Source: Bacteroidales bacterium (GTDB lineage: Bacteria > Bacteroidota > Bacteroidia > Bacteroidales > UBA932). Taken from it: a DNA stretch of 49,672 nt. The notes beneath the pieces are model-generated. The model was not told where the DNA came from, made no database searches, and was given only the letters and a program-made list of their open reading frames with translations. Below, piece after piece: positions 1 through 7,270 of the stretch. The position numbers and the translations under genes were made by a program. The number at the start of each line of letters is the position of its first letter. Within the stretch, counting starts at the first letter, position 1. The stretch spans positions 1 through 49,672 of the forward strand of contig JAEEHS010000083.1 of assembly GCA_016281015.1 (NCBI GenBank), read 5' to 3'.

Positions 1-3000
1 CTCGGGGACGAGGAACCCGGCATCGACCTGGTGTATTTCCGCAGCCAGCTTGCGGGTTTTGAGCGGGAGTACAACGACATTTCCCAGTGGTTCCAGAAGA
101 ACAAGCAGGGCGAGGTGACGGTGCGCCGCCAGGGGGAAAAGGTGGTGGAACTGTACCGGAAGCTCCTGTATCTGGACGATGAACTTGTGTCGAGCCTGCT
201 GGAACTTCGCTACGCCCGTCGCGATGCGCTGGAGCGTATTCCTCTGCTGGAAAAGCAGGTGGAGGATACGGAGGTGCTGCAGCAGAAGTGCAGGGAGAAG
301 CTGGCCGAACTGCAGGACAAGTTTAACCACGAGCTATCCGCCCTGGAGCAGGAACTGGGCGCCCTGAACGACAAGCTGGACAAGATTCCGAAGCTGCGGA
401 AGAAGTACGAAGGACTTGGCATTCAGGCTCTTATCGAGGAAGATGGGCAGGAGCCGGCACTGCAGGCTTCACTGGAATCGGCCCGGGCGCTCCGGGAGCG
501 GCTCACGCGGGAATATGCCGATATCACGGCCAAATACAAAGATCGCGAGCGGGAGCTCCGGCTGGGATTCGACGCCTGGCGCGCGGCCCGGCAGGGGAGG
601 AAGGTGGAGATCGGTGCGGCGCTGAATGTGCAGATCCAGAAGCTCTCCGAGGCGCTCCAGGCGGGGCTCTCCGGTGTCGAAGAGGCTTATCGGGAGCGGG
701 TGGCTGCCCAGGAAAGCCTGGTTTCGGATTTGAAGGAGCGGATGGCCGCGGAGGATAAGCAGTTGGCGCTGGCCGCCCATCTGTCGCCGTTCGACCAGGA
801 GATCCAGGCCGCCCGTGCCGAGCAGTCCCGCCTCGCTGGCGAAAAGGGCCGGCTGGAGGCCTCCGTGAAAACGCAGGATGCTCGTATTGAGGCGCTTATG
901 CAGGAGGGACAGTTCCAGCAGCACGCGCAGGCGCGTGAGTGGGACGACAAACTCTCCAAGCTCAGTGATGAGATGAACGGCCTTAGTGCCCGGATTGCGG
1001 AAATCGACCAGCTCCTTGCCTCCATGGACGGCTCCCTCATTCAGTGGCTTTCGGCTCACAAGCCGGGCTGGGAAGACACCATCGGCAAGGTGGCCGATGA
1101 ACGTACGGTGCTCTATGCCAAGAACTTGTATCCTTCGGAGGTGAATGGGGATTCGCTTTTCGGAGTGGCTCTGGACCTGAGTTCCCTGAAAATGAACGCG
1201 CGCACCCCGGAGCAGTTGATGAAGGAAAAACAGCAGCTGCAAAAAGAGCTGGCGGGGCTTAAGGAGCAGCAGGAAGGGCTTATGGCGGAGAAGGAATCGG
1301 CGCTTGCTGCCCTTCGGAAGAAGTACAATGCCCGGATCAAGCCGCTGCGGGACGAACTGTCCGGCCTTCAGGCGGCTGCCCTGATGCTGCCCTCCAAGCT
1401 TGAGGATGCCGGAAAACGCCTGGCGCAACTGGAGGAGAATACCCGTAAGGCGCGCGAAGACGCGATGGGCCGATGCAAGGCGGCTCTTCAGGCGCTGACC
1501 GCGGAAAAGGTGCTGGCGGCGGAAGAGCTCGGTGCCCTCATGAAGGAGAAAGATGCTGAAATCCAAAAGCTTAGGGAGGCGGACGCCCGTGGGCGCAAGT
1601 CGCTGCGGAAGCAGCATGACGAGGCGCTTGAACAGGTGGAAGCGGAGATATCGGCCCGCGAAAAAGAACTATCAGCGGCACTGGCGGCTCTATCCCGGGA
1701 GCAGTCCCGCGAACTGGCCGGGCAGGGAGCCGATGCCACTGCGCTGGAGCGATGCGAAAAGGACATCCGGGGCCTTCAGGAGCGCCTGAAGAAGATTGCG
1801 GCGGGCAAGGAAACGCTTTATAATTATCGGAAAGACAAGGAAGAGTACCTGGACAAAAAGGATATCTTCCTTTCGGAAAAGACCAAGGTGGAGGGTAAAA
1901 AGGCGTCACTTTCAGAGCGTTACAAGCTCCGGCGCCGAAAGGAGGACGATGCCCTGGCCCGCGCAACGGAAAGCCTGCAGGAGCTTCGTGAAACGCTTCG
2001 GCAACTCAAGGAAGGCCTTTCAGAGGCCGAGAACTTCGAGCAAAGCAATGCCCTTCCCGTCCTCCCGGAGGGGCGGGAGAGCCAGACCGACAAGACCTGC
2101 CGGCAGCTCATCGACACCATCCACCGGGTCCTGAGCGAAAAGCGCAATTCGGAACAGACTTTCTATCAGGGCGTTAATACATTCACCTCGCATTTTAGCC
2201 CCGGCAATATCTTCGATTTCAAGACGGACAATCACTCCGACGAGGAGTACCGCGCCTTTGCCTCGTCGCTGGTGGAATTCATGGAGAGTGATAAGATCGA
2301 GGAGTTCCGCAGCCGCACCAGCGGGCACTACACGGAGCTGCTGCTGCGCATTTCCCACGAGATGGACGAGGTGTCGCGCAATTCCTCCGAGATTGCCGGC
2401 ATCGTCAAGGATATCAACTTCGACTTCAAGGAAAAGAACTTCATAGGCGCGGTGAAAAGCATCGAGCTCCGCACCATCCCGTCGGCCGATAAAATGGTCA
2501 CCCTGCTGTCCCGGATCAAGGAATTTGCCGATGAACACGGGTACGATCTGGACCAGGTGAACCTCTTCTCCGGGGCTTCCCGGGACGAATCCCGCAGCGC
2601 TGCCGTGGGGCATCTGCTGTCGCTGATGAAACTGCTTACGGGCGAGCACGCGATGCGGCCCAGGCTCACACTCAGCGATACTTTCCAGCTCCAGTTCCGC
2701 ATCACGGAGAACGACAACGACACCGGCTGGGTGGAAAAGATTTCGTCCGTGGGTTCCGACGGCACGGATGTGCTGGTGAAGGCGATGGTTAACATCATGC
2801 TTATCAATGTGTTCAAAGAGCGGGTGAGCGGGCGGTTCTCCGATTTCCGGATCCACTGCGTGATGGACGAAATCGGCCGTCTGCATCCCAAGAATGTCCG
2901 CGGTATCCTGAATTTTGCCGGGGCGCGCAACATCTATTTGGTGAACGGATCGCCCGTGCCGTACAATGTGGCGGATTACAAGCACACCTATCTGCTTTCG

Positions 3001-3063
3001 AAGGACGGGACGCGCACGGTGATCCAGTCGCTGCTGAGCCGGAAGGAGGCGGCTGCTGAATGA
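1..3063 (+). CDS. SMC-like coiled-coil ATPase, Mks/Wadjet JetC-like (5' end outside window)
   Basis: The frame is open to the left edge, so the N-terminus with the Walker A site is missing; about 1,020 codons remain. Most of the product is Glu/Lys/Gln/Leu-rich heptad sequence, as in long SMC-type coiled coils. Near the C-terminus an ABC-signature-like stretch (VGSDGTDVLVKA, about 2746-2790) precedes a Walker B strand ending in VMDEIGR (about 2857-2880). The stop overlaps the start of the next gene by 4 bases (ATGA), and that gene encodes a Toprim protein. An SMC-like ATPase followed by a Toprim protein is the arrangement of MksBEFG/Wadjet (JetABCD) plasmid-defence complexes, where the ATPase extrudes DNA and the Toprim subunit cuts it. 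The kleisin and KITE genes would lie upstream, out of sight. The ATPase fold is well supported; assignment to Wadjet is inference. A DUF3584-type or RecN/SbcC-like ATPase is the alternative. Confidence 0.8.
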   Translation, partial: LGDEEPGIDLVYFRSQLAGFEREYNDISQWFQKNKQGEVTVRRQGEKVVELYRKLLYLDDELVSSLLELRYARRDALERIPLLEKQVEDTEVLQQKCREKLAELQDKFNHELSALEQELGALNDKLDKIPKLRKKYEGLGIQALIEEDGQEPALQASLESARALRERLTREYADITAKYKDRERELRLGFDAWRAARQGRKVEIGAALNVQIQKLSEALQAGLSGVEEAYRERVAAQESLVSDLKERMAAEDKQLALAAHLSPFDQEIQAARAEQSRLAGEKGRLEASVKTQDARIEALMQEGQFQQHAQAREWDDKLSKLSDEMNGLSARIAEIDQLLASMDGSLIQWLSAHKPGWEDTIGKVADERTVLYAKNLYPSEVNGDSLFGVALDLSSLKMNARTPEQLMKEKQQLQKELAGLKEQQEGLMAEKESALAALRKKYNARIKPLRDELSGLQAAALMLPSKLEDAGKRLAQLEENTRKAREDAMGRCKAALQALTAEKVLAAEELGALMKEKDAEIQKLREADARGRKSLRKQHDEALEQVEAEISAREKELSAALAALSREQSRELAGQGADATALERCEKDIRGLQERLKKIAAGKETLYNYRKDKEEYLDKKDIFLSEKTKVEGKKASLSERYKLRRRKEDDALARATESLQELRETLRQLKEGLSEAENFEQSNALPVLPEGRESQTDKTCRQLIDTIHRVLSEKRNSEQTFYQGVNTFTSHFSPGNIFDFKTDNHSDEEYRAFASSLVEFMESDKIEEFRSRTSGHYTELLLRISHEMDEVSRNSSEIAGIVKDINFDFKEKNFIGAVKSIELRTIPSADKMVTLLSRIKEFADEHGYDLDQVNLFSGASRDESRSAAVGHLLSLMKLLTGEHAMRPRLTLSDTFQLQFRITENDNDTGWVEKISSVGSDGTDVLVKAMVNIMLINVFKERVSGRFSDFRIHCVMDEIGRLHPKNVRGILNFAGARNIYLVNGSPVPYNVADYKHTYLLSKDGTRTVIQSLLSRKEAAAE

Positions 3064-3950
3064 AAGCATCTCTGATTCAGCTGTTTTCGTCCCTGCGGCA
3101 GGGGGAGACGGTGCCTTTCAGCCGGTTTCCTGCCGAATGGGCCGATGAAATGCTGGCCGAGGGGGGTGTCACCAGCATCGTCCGTGGGAGCCGGAAGTCT
3201 CTGAAGGTGGTTTCCAGGACCGCTTTTGACGTGTTTCTGCTGAGCAAGGGCCTTCAGCCGGAGAAGCTGGAGGAAACGGTGGAGGTCCTTTCGGGGGCCG
3301 ATTCCCGCGCGCAGCAGGTGCAATTGATGGGTGACTCGAAGGCCGTGGCCGTTCGCTCCTGCCCGGGATTTCCGGTGAACGTGACAGGTCCCTTGAGCGT
3401 GCGGCTGGGGGAGCGGAAGATTCTGCTGTGTCCGTGCCCCGGAAGCTTCCTGTATATCAGCGATTTCCTTCAGTTTCGAATCCCCTCCGATGCCATTGTG
3501 GTGGGCGTGGAGAACATGGAGAATTTCCGACTTCCGGAGCGGCAGGCGGCAGTTTGGGAAGAGATTGCTGAGCAGTATGGCGATGGTGGCGTTCCGCCCC
3601 TGCTGCTGGTATCCCGCTACCCCCAGTCGCGGGATCTGGTGACCTGGCTGCAGGAAATTCCAAACCAGTATGTGCATTTTGGAGATTTCGACCTGGCGGG
3701 GGTGCATATCTATCTCACCGAGTTCTACCGCTACCTGGGTGCTGAGCGTTCCGCCTTCTTCGTCCCTTCCGATTTGGAGCAACGCCTGTCCGCTTCCGGC
3801 AGCCGCGAGCGCTATCAGGTTCAGTTTGAACGTTTTGGGAAGATGGACGTGCCCGATTCCCGCCTGCTCCCTCTGGTCTCGCTCCTCCATCGCCACCAGA
3901 AAGGTTACGACCAGGAAGGGTATATTGCCGGCCATGAAAATTACGAATAA
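3060..3950 (+). CDS. Toprim-domain protein, JetD/MksG-like
   Basis: The 296-aa product looks like the Toprim nuclease subunit that accompanies MukB-like ATPases in Wadjet/Mks systems. The C-terminal half carries a Toprim-type glutamate (GVENMENF, about residues 150-157) and the acidic pair GDFDLAG (about residues 208-214), followed by an YDQEGY stretch resembling the conserved acidic end of JetD proteins. The N-terminal half would be the DUF3322-like arm; I recognise it only by position. The ATG overlaps the stop of the ATPase gene (ATGA), so the two are translationally coupled. The sequence is divergent and at 296 aa somewhat short for JetD. A topoisomerase VI A-like or other Toprim DNA-processing protein is possible. 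Confidence 0.65.
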   Translation: MKASLIQLFSSLRQGETVPFSRFPAEWADEMLAEGGVTSIVRGSRKSLKVVSRTAFDVFLLSKGLQPEKLEETVEVLSGADSRAQQVQLMGDSKAVAVRSCPGFPVNVTGPLSVRLGERKILLCPCPGSFLYISDFLQFRIPSDAIVVGVENMENFRLPERQAAVWEEIAEQYGDGGVPPLLLVSRYPQSRDLVTWLQEIPNQYVHFGDFDLAGVHIYLTEFYRYLGAERSAFFVPSDLEQRLSASGSRERYQVQFERFGKMDVPDSRLLPLVSLLHRHQKGYDQEGYIAGHENYE

Positions 3951-3956
3951 AATAAT

Positions 3957-3987
3957 TTTGTTGTTAATATAATAATTTTTAACTTTG
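3957..3987 (+). promoter_or_regulatory. Bacteroidetes promoter of higBA
   Basis: TTTG (3957-3960), 19 bases, TAACTTTG (3980-3987) is an exact match to the Bacteroidetes -33/-7 consensus. Only 4 bases separate the -7 box from the higB ATG at 3992, so the transcript should start at or beside the start codon. Confidence 0.8.
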
Positions 3988-3991
3988 TGCC

Positions 3992-4285
3992 ATGAGAGTG
4001 ATTGCCATATCAGTGCTGAGAGAGTTTTGGGAAAAGCACCCGGATTCAGAACAGGCTTTGAAGGAATGGTATGTGAAGACGAGCCGTGCTTCCTGGCGCA
4101 GCCTTGCTGATATGCGAAATGATTTCAATTCAGTGGATTATGTGGGAAATCAGCACTATGTTTTCAATATCAAAGGAAATCATTACCGGCTGGTGGTTGC
4201 GGTCAAGTTCACTCCGTCCCTCGTGTATATCCGCTTTGTAGGGACACACGATGAATATGACAAGATAGATGTTTCAACCATATAA
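3992..4285 (+). CDS. higB: HigB-family mRNA interferase toxin
   Basis: The 97-aa basic protein has the HigB-type layout: an N-terminal helix with a WYVKTSRASW segment, an NDFNSVDYV loop, a central strand FNIKGNHYRLVVAV, and a final strand VYIRFVGTHDEYDKID. Toxins of this RelE-like fold cleave mRNA on or off the ribosome and are held inactive by a HigA partner. The next gene, 11 bases on, encodes an XRE-type antitoxin, giving the toxin-first order usual for higBA and opposite to most toxin-antitoxin pairs. It has its own promoter just after the Toprim gene, so it is a separate unit. No frameshift or loss is seen, so the toxin is probably active. Confidence 0.9.
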   Translation: MRVIAISVLREFWEKHPDSEQALKEWYVKTSRASWRSLADMRNDFNSVDYVGNQHYVFNIKGNHYRLVVAVKFTPSLVYIRFVGTHDEYDKIDVSTI

Positions 4286-4296
4286 GAGGAGGGATT

Positions 4297-4659
4297 ATGG
4301 CACAGATCAAAGACGAAAAACAGTATAGGGCCGTGATGGCGCGTATTGATGAGCTTTTCTTCGAGACGGATGAGAATACACCCTCAGACGATCCCCGTCT
4401 GCAGGAACTCGATGTTTTATCGGCTCTGGTTGAAGAATATGAACAGGAGCACTATCCTATAGAGACACCATCTCTGTCCGAGACAATGAAGTCCCGGCTT
4501 TCCGAGAATCAATGGAGCCAGAAAGAAATGGCTTCCATGCTTGGAATGACCGCTGCACGTCTGAATGCCATCCTGAGCGGAAAGGCAAATCCTACCTTCG
4601 AGCAGGCCCGTACTATCTCCTCCCGTTTACATATCGATCCGGCCATAGTGCTTGCATAA
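4297..4659 (+). CDS. higA: HigA-family antitoxin with XRE helix-turn-helix
   Basis: The 120-aa product has an acidic N-terminal region (residues 1-65) typical of the HigB-binding half, and a C-terminal XRE-type helix-turn-helix (about residues 70-118: SLSETMKSRLSENQWSQKEM, then GMTAARLNAILSGKANPTFE). The second helix and recognition helix are easy to see. It should neutralise HigB and repress the shared promoter. The start follows an AGGAGG-like stretch (4287-4292), one of the few clear Shine-Dalgarno sequences in the window, which may favour antitoxin over the leaderless toxin message (inference). Confidence 0.9.
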   Translation: MAQIKDEKQYRAVMARIDELFFETDENTPSDDPRLQELDVLSALVEEYEQEHYPIETPSLSETMKSRLSENQWSQKEMASMLGMTAARLNAILSGKANPTFEQARTISSRLHIDPAIVLA

Positions 4660-4670
4660 GGGATGTGACC

Positions 4671-4704
4671 CCGCCACCGTTACATTGCGAGGATGCGATA
4701 CATG
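4671..4704. repeat. Degenerate ~34-bp direct repeat, copy 1
   Basis: It starts CCGCCACCG and ends TGCGATACATG just after higA. Compared with 5136-5170, about 27 of 35 aligned positions agree by eye, with one single-base gap; the shared 3' core is TGCGATACA. Confidence 0.5.
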
Positions 4705-4763
4705 TCATGATCTGTTCTGTTGTGTATTGCGTTCTCATAAATCGACAATGGTCATTGTAGGTT

Positions 4764-4948
4764 TTACTGCATATTGTCCTCCACTATGTAGTCTTCAACC
4801 AGGAACGAGCGTCGGAAGTATCCTTGTGGTTTGTCAATAGGGACTTTGACGCGTTCGTACAGGATTTTCCCCTCTTGATAATTGCGTGCCCAAGAGTCGA
4901 TATAGGGGTAGATGTGTTCTTGACCATTGTAAACCAAATCGTTGCAAG
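4764..4948 (-). pseudogene. Possible coding remnant, unrecognised
   Basis: The minus frame is open and ends in a stop at 4764. Downstream of the 31-bp dyad it has a protein-like composition (about 60 aa rich in Tyr, Glu, Lys, including IYPYIDSWARNYQEGK). There is no ATG or GTG at a sensible place, so if real it is a C-terminal fragment. I do not recognise the family. A chance open frame is possible. Confidence 0.25.
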
Positions 4949-4964
4949 GTTTGCAACGATTTGG
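4934..4964. promoter_or_regulatory. 31-bp perfect dyad overlapping a -33 box
   Basis: CCAAATCGTTGCAA (4934-4947) and its exact reverse complement (4951-4964) flank a 3-base centre GGT. The right arm contains the TTTG -33 box of the promoter that follows. This geometry suits a repressor operator better than a terminator, since no T-run follows. Confidence 0.6.
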
Positions 4965-4991
4965 AAATGGGGAAATTCGGGCATAACTTTG
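4960..4991 (+). promoter_or_regulatory. Bacteroidetes promoter upstream of truncated phosphoesterase
   Basis: TTTG (4960-4963), 20 bases, TAACTTTG (4984-4991): consensus match. The next start codon is the ATG at 5055, about 63 bases on. Confidence 0.7.
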
Positions 4992-5054
4992 CATCAAACT
5001 CAGTGGGGTGACGCATCGAACCCACCCTCGCTTCAATATAATAAGGACTTAGTT

Positions 5055-5189
5055 ATGAAGATTCAATACGCATCGGATTTGCATCTGGAATTCGCCGATA
5101 ACCGCAATCTGCTGGAGTTGGGAAGCGGGCTTAATCCGCCTCCGATAGCGTTGCAAGGGTGCGATACAGGCCATTCGGATTCCGTTTGA
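5055..5189 (+). pseudogene. Truncated metallophosphoesterase (N-terminal stub)
   Basis: The frame begins MKIQYASDLHLEF, the classic start of a calcineurin-like metallophosphoesterase with the first metal motif D-x-H (SDLHLE). After about 27 residues the similarity stops at the degenerate direct repeat (5136-5170), and a stop follows at 5187-5189. The rest of the roughly 250-aa enzyme, including the GD, GNH and GHxH motifs, is absent. It lies behind an intact consensus promoter, so a short peptide could still be made. I read it as a gene cut by recombination at the repeat. The family call rests on the start motif only. Confidence 0.6.
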
Positions 5190-5571
5190 TATAGTACCCC
5201 CTGGCTTTCCTGGCGCCGAGTGCGGCCACGAACTTCTTCTTGATACGTGAAATGTTGGAATAAAATACCCTTTTGGACTCAGCGCAGAGGGATTCCAGGG
5301 TGTCGTCTCTCAGGCATGGATCATCGTAAAGCGACTCACGCTCGTAGTAGGAATGGAGTTCCCGCCAATGCAGAAGGAGATTGTCGGCAAGGATGCCTTC
5401 CGGATGGGCCATGAACAGGCAGAGGAGTGTGCGCTCCACCGGGTTGAAGTAAATTTCCAGGCCGGCTTCCGGAATCAGGATGTGTCCTCGGTACTTTCCG
5501 ATACCGGGGACGAGTTGGAGAATATGCTTTCCAGCTGTGGACACTGCCTGTTCTTTTTTGCAAAAGTACAT
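5131..5571 (-). CDS. Winged-helix-like putative regulator, Bacteroidales-conserved type
   Basis: The product is 146 aa from the ATG at 5571. The core reads IYFNPVERTLLCLFMAHPEGI, then LHSYYERESLYDDP, then a helix ending SNISRIKKKFVAAL and YYIKRNPNGLYRT. I recognise this pattern from short Bacteroidota proteins that resemble a winged-helix or response-regulator effector domain; DNA binding is inferred. A consensus promoter (5561-5591) overlaps the ATG, so translation may really begin at the GTG at 5544, giving 137 aa that start STAGKHILQLVPG. The last residues are encoded inside the degenerate repeat 5136-5170, so the natural C-terminus may have been replaced. Confidence 0.6.
   Translation of the reverse strand: MYFCKKEQAVSTAGKHILQLVPGIGKYRGHILIPEAGLEIYFNPVERTLLCLFMAHPEGILADNLLLHWRELHSYYERESLYDDPCLRDDTLESLCAESKRVFYSNISRIKKKFVAALGARKARGYYIKRNPNGLYRTLATLSEAD
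5136..5170. repeat. Degenerate ~34-bp direct repeat, copy 2
   Basis: It starts CCGCCTCCG and ends TGCGATACAGG, and is the partner of 4671-4704. It sits exactly where the metallophosphoesterase homology ends, and it also encodes the last residues of the minus-strand gene 5131-5571. Confidence 0.5.
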
Positions 5572-5591
5572 GGCAGAAGATGAAGAACCAA
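5561..5591 (-). promoter_or_regulatory. Candidate promoter of the winged-helix gene
   Basis: On the minus strand TTG (5591-5589), 20 bases, TACTTTTG (5568-5561). It lies over the first ATG, which argues for the downstream GTG at 5544 as start. Confidence 0.45.
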
Positions 5592-5617
5592 GCAATTACA
5601 AGCCTTGTAATCACTTG
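5589..5617. promoter_or_regulatory. Dyad upstream of winged-helix gene
   Basis: ATTACAA-GCC-TTGTAAT (5595-5611) is perfect and is extended by CAAG/CTTG (5589-5592, 5614-5617) across a 2x2 mismatch. It overlaps the -33 element of the minus-strand promoter, as an autoregulatory operator would. Confidence 0.4.
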
Positions 5618-5792
5618 TTTGTTTTGATTGTTTTGTTATAAAGATGGTGAACATCCCCGGTGTGCACCAGGCCGCACGCGTGTGTGGCATCTCTTTTGCC
5701 GATGCGGCCCGCCTTCTGGACACGGCATAAGCGGTAATGGCTATCCCAGGCGGATTCCGCTCTCACCCCCGTGGGGGCTCTGGGGAAACGCC
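5618..5792. other. Intergenic stretch with a 28-codon frame and a GC hairpin
   Basis: A short plus frame (5644-5730, starting MVNIPGVHQAARVCG) is open but unrecognised. Downstream, CCCC-CGTG-GGGG (about 5766-5777) could help end the minus-strand gene whose stop is at 5793, though no T-run follows. Confidence 0.3.
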
Positions 5793-6035
5793 CTATAGCA
5801 GTTCTTCCTGCACTTTGTGGTCGATGGTGCTCAGGCTGCCCTTCCGAACGATAACATATTCATTTTCATAGGGCTTCCCCGGGCCGATGCGCTTGGTGCG
5901 GAAGGTCTGGTATTTAATTTTCAATAAGTACTTTACTCTGGAGTCTTCGAACATGGCTGCCGCCGACCCAAAGTAAAAATGTTCATGGGTGTCCTTGACC
6001 TCCACATGAATGATTGTCCTGTCTTGTTTAAGCAT
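5793..6035 (-). CDS. Small conserved hypothetical protein
   Basis: The 80-aa product contains a segment HEHFYFGSAAAMFE, a central KYQTFRTKRIG and a strand PYENEYVIVRKGSL. I know this type as a short Bacteroidales protein of unknown function, without signal peptide or membrane segment. The ATG at 6035 is chosen because the frame upstream has only a TTG and because a consensus promoter ends 12 bases before it. No function can be assigned. Confidence 0.65.
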   Translation of the reverse strand: MLKQDRTIIHVEVKDTHEHFYFGSAAAMFEDSRVKYLLKIKYQTFRTKRIGPGKPYENEYVIVRKGSLSTIDHKVQEELL

Positions 6036-6047
6036 GATTGTATGCCA

Positions 6048-6078
6048 CAAAGTTAAGTATTTTCTACATCTTTACAAA
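6048..6078 (-). promoter_or_regulatory. Bacteroidetes promoter of the 80-aa gene
   Basis: On the minus strand TTTG (6078-6075), 19 bases, TAACTTTG (6055-6048). The start codon is 12 bases beyond the -7 box, so the leader is very short. Confidence 0.75.
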
Positions 6079-6154
6079 TTATGTTGAGCAATATCATCCT
6101 CGCAGCCCGACCGCGGTGCCCTTCGTTATTCTTTTTTTATCGGCGTATTTTTAC

Positions 6155-6208
6155 TACTTTTGTCGTACAAACCTTGGAACAGGGAACGATGCTGCAATCT
6201 AAGGTTTG
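6155..6208 (+). promoter_or_regulatory. -7 box and stem-forming leader of the bcp-sodB operon
   Basis: TACTTTTG (6155-6162) matches the -7 consensus; the -33 is only a T-run. In the presumed leader CAAACCTT (6168-6175) pairs perfectly with AAGGTTTG (6201-6208) around a 25-base loop. Confidence 0.4.
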
Positions 6209-6225
6209 AGAAACGCAAGACGACT

Positions 6226-6672
6226 ATGCTTAAGATTGGAGATAAAATGCCATCCTTCGAGGTGGTGGATCAGGACGGGAAAACCGTTAAGTCTGAGGAC
6301 TTTATCGGGAAGAAGACCATTATCTACTTCTATCCCAAGGACAACACTTCCGGCTGTACGGCGGAGGCCTGCAGCTTCCGGGACAACTATGCGGCCCTCA
6401 CGGAGCAGGGCTACAACGTGGTGGGCGTGAGCAAGGACAGCGCCAAGTCCCACACCGGCTTCCGGGCCCGGTACGAGCTACCGTTCCGTCTGCTTTCGGA
6501 TACATCGACCCAGATGCTTCAGGCATTCGGTGCCTGGGGCGAGAAGAAGATGTACGGGAAAACGGTTCTGGGTACGCTCCGGCGCACATTTATCTTCAAC
6601 GAGGCCGGCATCCTGGAGCGTATCATCGAGAAGGTGGACACCAAAAACGCCGCCGGGCAGATTCTGATGTAA
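6226..6672 (+). CDS. bcp: Thioredoxin-dependent thiol peroxidase (Bcp/PrxQ)
   Basis: The 148-aa product is of usual length for the family. It reduces hydrogen peroxide and organic hydroperoxides with thioredoxin as electron donor, in the cytoplasm. Visible features are the thioredoxin-like start with GDKMPSFEVVDQDGKTV, then the peroxidatic loop YFYPKDNTSGCTAEACSFRD, where the first Cys (about residue 44) is peroxidatic and the Cys five residues later is resolving, as in PrxQ. The ATG at 6226 is preferred over an upstream in-frame TTG because it gives the normal N-terminus. The sodB gene follows after 4 bases, so the two form an oxidative-stress operon. Confidence 0.95.
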   Translation: MLKIGDKMPSFEVVDQDGKTVKSEDFIGKKTIIYFYPKDNTSGCTAEACSFRDNYAALTEQGYNVVGVSKDSAKSHTGFRARYELPFRLLSDTSTQMLQAFGAWGEKKMYGKTVLGTLRRTFIFNEAGILERIIEKVDTKNAAGQILM

Positions 6673-6676
6673 CGAT

Positions 6677-7267
6677 ATGTTCAATCTCATCTCATTACCA
6701 TACGCCCCGGAAGCACTGGCGCCGGTAATCAGCGCTGAAACGCTGCGTTTCCATCATGGAAAACACCTGCAGGGCTACGTGAATAATCTGAATGCCCTGC
6801 TGCCGGGGAGCCCGTTCGAGGGACTGGAGCTGGAGGAGATCGTCCGGAAGGCCGTGGGCACCGCCCCGGCGGTTTTCAACAATGCCGGACAGATTTTAAA
6901 CCACAACCTGTATTTTACCCAGTTCCGTGCCCCTTCTGCGGATGCGGCCCCTCAAGCCGCCCTTTCGGCGCAGATCGAGGGGCAGTTCGGCTCTTTCGAA
7001 GCCTTCCAGACGGAGTTTGTGGCCAAGGGGGCCGGTCTTTTCGGCAGTGGCTGGGTGTGGCTCTCGGCCGCTGGCGATGGGACGCTGGTGATTACCCAGG
7101 AAGCCGGGGCGGGCAATCCTGTCACGAAGGGCTTGCGGCCGCTCCTCACTTTCGATGTGTGGGAGCATGCGTATTATCTTGATTATCAGAATCGGCGCCC
7201 GGACCATCTAAAGGCTCTCTGGAGCGTCGTCGACTGGGCCGAAATTGCGCGTCGCTATGGCGCGTAG
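6677..7267 (+). CDS. sodB: Fe/Mn superoxide dismutase
   Basis: The 196-aa protein dismutates superoxide to peroxide and oxygen. Metal ligands are visible: His in LRFHHGKHLQGY, His in LNHNLYF, and Asp and His in FDVWEHAYYLDY. Gln in FNNAGQILNH sits at the position typical of iron enzymes, but Bacteroidales enzymes of this kind can be cambialistic, so metal use is not settled. It is 4 bases behind bcp; the peroxide it makes is the substrate of that peroxidase. Downstream, the next gene converges with only 3 bases between stops and no visible terminator. Confidence 0.95.
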   Translation: MFNLISLPYAPEALAPVISAETLRFHHGKHLQGYVNNLNALLPGSPFEGLELEEIVRKAVGTAPAVFNNAGQILNHNLYFTQFRAPSADAAPQAALSAQIEGQFGSFEAFQTEFVAKGAGLFGSGWVWLSAAGDGTLVITQEAGAGNPVTKGLRPLLTFDVWEHAYYLDYQNRRPDHLKALWSVVDWAEIARRYGA

Positions 7268-7270
7268 CCA

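Larger units (their letters stand above)
4660..5054. other. Gene-poor debris region between higA and a truncated gene
   Basis: No intact gene is evident. The stretch holds a degenerate direct repeat (4671-4704, partner at 5136-5170), a small dyad ACAATG-GT-CATTGT (4745-4758), a possible coding remnant on the minus strand (4764-4948), a 31-bp dyad (4934-4964) and a consensus promoter (4960-4991). Together with the truncated gene that follows, it reads as a scar of gain and loss events. Confidence 0.5.

Noticed and set aside
5644..5730. 28-codon frame as a separate gene
   Set aside because: No promoter, no recognised family and too short to judge; listed only within the intergenic entry.
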